A DNA stretch of 51,107 nt from assembly GCF_000376225.1 (NCBI RefSeq), contig NZ_AQXL01000112.1:1-51107 (forward strand). Direction: 5' to 3'. Positions 48,360 through 51,107 of this stretch are shown one piece after another; position 1 is the first letter of the stretch, and each line of letters opens with the position of its first letter. The stretch comes from Effusibacillus pohliae DSM 22757 (GTDB lineage: Bacteria; Bacillota; Bacilli; Tumebacillales; Effusibacillaceae). The position numbers and the translations under genes were made by a program. Below the pieces are notes generated by a model. It worked only from the letters and a program-made list of their open reading frames with translations. It was not told where the DNA came from and searched no databases.

Positions 48360-49304
48360 ATGATCGAAATTGAAAAGCCGAAAATTGAGGCGGTTGAAAT
48401 TAACCCCGAAGGCACTTATGGAAAGTTTGTGGTGGAACCGCTGGAGCGCGGGTATGGCACGACGCTCGGGAATTCGCTCCGCCGGATTCTGCTGTCGTCT
48501 TTGCCCGGAGCGGCGGCCACTTCGGTAAAAATTGAAGGGGTGCTCCATGAATTCTCGACGATTCCGGGAGTGGTCGAAGATACAACCGAGATCATCCTCA
48601 ATATCAAACGGCTTTCGTTAAAGATTCATTCCGACGAAGAAAAAACGCTGGTAATCGAAGCAGAAGGGCCGAAGGTGGTAACGGCTGCCGACATTCAGGC
48701 AGATTCCGACGTGGAAGTGTTAAACCCCGATCTGCATATTGCCACGTTGGCTGACGGGGCGAAGTTTTACATGGAAATCAAGGCAAACCGTGGCCGTGGA
48801 TATGTTCCTGCCGATCGCAACAAGCGTGAGGATATGGAAATTGGCGTGATTCCGGTTGATTCGATTTTCACTCCGATCTCGCGAGTGAATTACAGCGTCG
48901 AAAATACCCGCGTCGGACAAGTAACCAACTACGACAAACTGACGCTTGAGCTGTGGACCGACGGGAGCATTCGTCCGGATGAGGCGGTCAGCCTGGCTGC
49001 CAAAATTCTGACTGAACATTTGATGCTGTTTGTGGGACTCACGGATAAAGTGAAAGATACGGAGATTATGGTCGAGAAGGAAGACGACAAGAAAGAAAAG
49101 GTGCTCGAGATGACGATCGAGGAACTGGATCTTTCCGTCCGTTCCTACAACTGCCTGAAGCGGGCGGGCATCAACACCGTTCAGGAGTTATGCTCGAAGA
49201 CCGAGGAAGAGATGATGAAAGTGCGGAATCTCGGTCGCAAGTCGCTTGAGGAAGTGCAGGAAAAGCTGGCAGAACTCGGCCTGTCTCTCCGGCAGGAAGA
49301 CTGA
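48360..49304 (+). CDS. rpoA: RNA polymerase alpha subunit
   Basis: Assembles the polymerase core and contacts activators and UP elements. The N-terminal domain has [20 protein letters not shown], and the C-terminal domain has [20 protein letters not shown] and [20 protein letters not shown]. 314 residues. AGAAGGAGG upstream. An 82-base gap after rpsD. Confidence 0.97.
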   Translation: MIEIEKPKIEAVEINPEGTYGKFVVEPLERGYGTTLGNSLRRILLSSLPGAAATSVKIEGVLHEFSTIPGVVEDTTEIILNIKRLSLKIHSDEEKTLVIEAEGPKVVTAADIQADSDVEVLNPDLHIATLADGAKFYMEIKANRGRGYVPADRNKREDMEIGVIPVDSIFTPISRVNYSVENTRVGQVTNYDKLTLELWTDGSIRPDEAVSLAAKILTEHLMLFVGLTDKVKDTEIMVEKEDDKKEKVLEMTIEELDLSVRSYNCLKRAGINTVQELCSKTEEEMMKVRNLGRKSLEEVQEKLAELGLSLRQED

Positions 49305-49316
49305 GACAGCAAGAAA

Positions 49317-49439
49317 GGTTCACCCCGCTGGGAACCGTCGGCTGCACGGCGTCGAACGCGGGATGAACCATTAGCAGAGGAAGCCCGCTAAGAACGACCG
49401 CATCCCTGCGGCCAACGCGGGACGAATCATCCTGATTCG
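49317..49439 (+). repeat. Two tandem structured repeats between rpoA and rplQ
   Basis: Copy 1: GGTTCA (49317-49322) pairs with TGAACC (49364-49369); after a C-A mismatch CCCGC (49324-49328) pairs with GCGGG (49358-49362). Copy 2: CCCGC (49384-49388) pairs with GCGGG (49417-49421), with an inner hairpin CCGCA/TGCGG (49398-49402, 49407-49411). Both share CCCGCTnnGAAC on the left and AACGCGGGAnGAA on the right. A third hairpin, CGAATCA/TGATTCG (49423-49429, 49433-49439), ends right at the rplQ ribosome binding site. Probably an RNA control element; no family recognised. Confidence 0.7.
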
Positions 49440-49454
49440 AAGGAGGGGATTGAA

Positions 49455-49820
49455 GTGGCATACCGCAAGCTGAATCGTCGCACGGGAGCACGGAAGGCGT
49501 TGTTCCGTGATCTTGTGACCGACCTGTTCATCTACGAGCGGATCGAAACGACGGAAGCGAAAGCGAAAGAAATTCGCTCGATCGCCGAAAAAATGATCTC
49601 TCTCGCCAAGCGCGGCGACCTGCATGCGCGCCGGCAAGTGGCTGCGTTTGTCCGCCCGGAAACGGCAAACGCGGAAACCGGCCAGGACGCGGTGCAAAAA
49701 CTGTTTGCCGAGATCGCTCCCCGTTTCGCGGAACGGCAAGGCGGCTACACGCGGATCCTGAAAATCGGTCCTCGCCGCGGCGACGGAGCGCCGATGGCAA
49801 TCGTTGAACTGGTGAAGTAA
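49455..49820 (+). CDS. rplQ: Large subunit ribosomal protein L17
   Basis: Tunnel-exit protein. [40 protein letters not shown] and the C-terminal [20 protein letters not shown] are typical. 121 residues. GTG start at 49455, after AAGGAGGGG (49440-49448). Structured repeats flank the gene on both sides. Last gene of the alpha operon. Confidence 0.96.
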   Translation: MAYRKLNRRTGARKALFRDLVTDLFIYERIETTEAKAKEIRSIAEKMISLAKRGDLHARRQVAAFVRPETANAETGQDAVQKLFAEIAPRFAERQGGYTRILKIGPRRGDGAPMAIVELVK

Positions 49821-49825
49821 GCGGG

Positions 49826-49858
49826 AAAAGGGGATGACTGGGGTCATTGCCCTTTTTT
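49826..49858 (+). terminator. Terminator after rplQ
   Basis: GGG (49830-49832) with CCC (49850-49852) around a 5-bp ATGAC/GTCAT stem (49834-49838, 49843-49847), then six T. Flanking A and T runs can extend it. Confidence 0.85.
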
Positions 49859-49882
49859 CGCGTGGGGGGTCGTAAAGCACAA

Positions 49883-50033
49883 CGGGGTTTGCTCCTGCGG
49901 GCAAACCTCGAAAATTTATCCCACGAAAGTGAAGTGAAGCTGCGAAGAACATTCCGAATACTTTCGTGGGAACCCAAATCCATTCCGCCGAAGTAACGTG
50001 CAGCTTTGCAGAATATTTCGAGTACTTCGGGGG
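49883..50033 (+). repeat. Array of three hairpins with a 64-base tandem repeat, between rplQ and truA
   Basis: Hairpin 1: CGGGGTTTGC (49883-49892) with GCAAACCTCG (49901-49910). Hairpin 2: CCCACGAAAGT (49920-49930) with ACTTTCGTGGG (49960-49970), 11 perfect pairs. Hairpin 3: CCGAAGT (49988-49994) with ACTTCGG (50024-50030), extended by CC/GG across a G-G mismatch. Hairpins 2 and 3 are imperfect copies 64 bases apart, alike in the loops too. Stem changes keep pairing. Not coding. It may be a dispersed extragenic repeat or a control RNA for truA. Confidence 0.75.
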
Positions 50034-50071
50034 AGCCCGAAAGCAAATGGCAAAGTGAAGGTGAGCGCCGC

Positions 50072-50821
50072 GTGAGGAACATCAAATTGACGGTGGCGTA
50101 TGATGGGACCGATTTTCACGGTTTTCAGGCCCAACCGCATCTGCGCACGGTACAGGGAGAACTGGAGCAGGCGATCCGCAAGCTTACCGGCGAACCGGTG
50201 CAGGTGATCGGCTCTGGGCGGACCGATGCGGGGGTGCATGCCTGGGGGCAAACCGTCAATTTTCTCACGTCGTCCCGGATTCCTGTGGAAAAATGGCCGC
50301 TGGCGATGAACGCCAATCTGCCGCCTGACGTGGTGGTGCGGGATGCGCAGGAAGTGCCCGAATCGTTTCATTCCCGGTATGATGCGAGCGGCAAAGTGTA
50401 TCGTTACCAGATCGATCGCGGCGCCGTTCCGGATGTTTTTTGCCGGCGCTATGCCTGGCACGTTCCTTATAAATTGGACCTGGAGCGAATGCGGCAAGCG
50501 GCCGGCCATTTAACCGGGGAGCACGATTTTACCAGTTTCTGCAATGCAGCCGCACCGATTGAGGATAAAGTGAGACGTGTGGACCAGGTGGCGGTCGAGG
50601 AACAGGGGAATTTGCTGAGGATCACCGTGCAAGGATCGGGATTTCTCTGGAACATGGTGCGTATCATGGCAGGCACTTTGGTCGATGTCGGGAGAGGCCG
50701 CATCGATCCGCAGCAGATTCCTGACATCCTGCAGGCCCGCGACCGCAAACGGGCGGGAGTCACGGCCCCTGCGCACGGACTGGCGCTGCTGGAAGTGCAT
50801 TATCCAACGCATAAATTGTAA
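50072..50821 (+). CDS. truA: tRNA pseudouridine synthase A
   Basis: Makes pseudouridine at positions 38-40 of tRNA anticodon stems. The catalytic aspartate D52 lies in GSGRTDAGVHAWGQ. FHGFQAQPHLRTVQGELEQA and the RNA-binding segment GSGFLWNMVRIMAGTLVDVG are typical. 249 residues. GTG start at 50072 with GAAGGTGAG upstream. In B. subtilis ecfA1, ecfA2 and ecfT stand between rplQ and truA; they are absent here. Confidence 0.94.
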   Translation: MRNIKLTVAYDGTDFHGFQAQPHLRTVQGELEQAIRKLTGEPVQVIGSGRTDAGVHAWGQTVNFLTSSRIPVEKWPLAMNANLPPDVVVRDAQEVPESFHSRYDASGKVYRYQIDRGAVPDVFCRRYAWHVPYKLDLERMRQAAGHLTGEHDFTSFCNAAAPIEDKVRRVDQVAVEEQGNLLRITVQGSGFLWNMVRIMAGTLVDVGRGRIDPQQIPDILQARDRKRAGVTAPAHGLALLEVHYPTHKL

Positions 50822-50834
50822 GGAGCTTTTTGCG

Positions 50835-50873
50835 ATGTCCGGGAAGCCAAACGGGACAAGGGCTGAGAAATAA
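50835..50873 (+). CDS. Very short open frame after truA, doubtful
   Basis: ATG 50835 lies 9 bases after AAGGAG, which overlaps the truA stop, and encodes MSGKPNGTRAEK before TAA. It could be a small peptide, the head of a gene broken by the neighbouring insertion sequence, or chance. No family is recognised. Confidence 0.2.
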   Translation: MSGKPNGTRAEK

Positions 50874-50926
50874 GCGAAAATAATCTTTCCCCCAAAAATC
50901 AGCGGAAAACGTACCCTTTCAGACAC

Positions 50927-50962
50927 AAAAATAGGCCGGGTTCCGAAATTCCACCCCAGCCT
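50927..50962 (-). terminator. Terminator-like hairpin on the minus strand
   Basis: AGGC (50933-50936) and GGGT pair with ACCC and GCCT (50959-50962). Read on the minus strand the hairpin is followed by ATTTTT (complement of 50927-50932). It could end antisense transcription from the insertion sequence side. On the plus strand it has no T-run. Confidence 0.45.
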
Positions 50963-50974
50963 CTTGATGTGGTT

Positions 50975-51107
50975 AAAAATAGTAAACAGGCGAGTTCATC
51001 CGTGGTAAAATTGTAGTTGACGAAGCCACAATTTTATTTTCTGGAGGGTCGCCTGCTATGGCTATTATACCACAACTGAAACTGTTTGCGTGGAATGAAA
51101 TTCAAAC
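50975..51107 (+). mobile_element. Left part of an insertion sequence, cut by the window edge
   Basis: The transposase start is at 51058. The exact left end is not visible; 50975 is a guess based on the AT-rich change of composition. The leader can fold: CAGGCGA (50987-50993) with TCGCCTG (51049-51055), and inside it TAAAATTGT (51006-51014) with ACAATTTTA (51028-51036). Target duplications and the right end lie outside. Confidence 0.6.
51058..51107 (+). CDS. Transposase, N-terminal fragment
   Basis: Only 16 codons are present, MAIIPQLKLFAWNEIQ, before the window ends. The start MAIIPQ with a LFxWxEI pattern recalls DDE transposases of the IS1182/IS4 type in Bacillales, but 16 residues cannot fix the family. 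GGAGGG (51043-51048) is 9 bases before the ATG. Confidence 0.55.
   Translation, partial: MAIIPQLKLFAWNEIQ

Noticed and set aside
50987-51055. Reading the leader fold as the terminal inverted repeat of the insertion sequence
   Set aside because: Both arms are on the same side of the transposase start, so they form a hairpin in the leader and not the two ends of the element.

Overview
The window is a chromosomal housekeeping segment of a low-to-mid-GC Gram-positive bacterium (Firmicutes, Bacillales). The gene order ctsR-mcsA-mcsB-clpC-radA-disA through rpoBC, the str, S10, spc and alpha ribosomal operons to truA is the classic Bacillus order. Nearly every gene lies on the + strand and most have a strong AAGGAGG-type ribosome binding site. 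Several details differ from B. subtilis. The rpsD gene sits inside the alpha operon and encodes a four-cysteine S4, pssA stands between disA and yacL, and no ecfA1-ecfA2-ecfT cassette lies between rplQ and truA. These traits suggest the Alicyclobacillaceae side of the order (Alicyclobacillus, Tumebacillus or Effusibacillus-like). That placement is an inference from gene order and protein type, not a database result.

Layout. 1-332: leader with a SigA promoter overlapped by a CtsR operator. 333-4907: protein quality control operon (ctsR, mcsA, mcsB, clpC) closed by a hairpin. 4995-9461: radA, disA, a self-contained pssA unit, and the PIN-TRAM protein gene yacL. 9517-12187: ispD, ispF, gltX. 12160-16329: a promoter, a cysteine T-box, then cysE-cysS-mrnC-rlmB-yacP. 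16326-17073: sigH with its own promoter and terminator. 17075-20665: rpmG, secE, nusG, rplK, rplA, rplJ, rplL, with two L1-binding-site mimics and an L10 leader. 20720-28772: a class I methyltransferase gene, a structured leader, rpoB and rpoC. 28863-33648: str operon (rplGB, rpsL, rpsG, fusA, tuf). 33732-46618: S10 and spc genes through secY, adk, map, a KOW-domain gene, infA and rpmJ. 46706-49858: rpsM, rpsK, rpsD, rpoA, rplQ. 49883-50821: a run of hairpins and truA. 50822-51107: the left part of an insertion sequence whose transposase runs off the window.

The genes together form the core of translation (ribosomal proteins, EF-G, EF-Tu, IF-1, two aminoacyl-tRNA synthetases, rRNA and tRNA modification enzymes), transcription (RNA polymerase alpha, beta and beta', NusG, SigH), protein export (SecY, SecE), and stress-linked proteolysis (McsB-ClpC). 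No defence island, phage, CRISPR array, tRNA or rRNA gene was seen. The coding content is ordinary. The less expected signals are in RNA structure: tandemly repeated stem-loops on both sides of rplQ (49317-49439 and 49883-50033), mutually exclusive pairings in the rpoB leader (21439-21533), a long hairpin after rplGB, paired L1 mimics, and a nested hairpin in the transposase 5' UTR. ctsR seems to use a CTG start codon.
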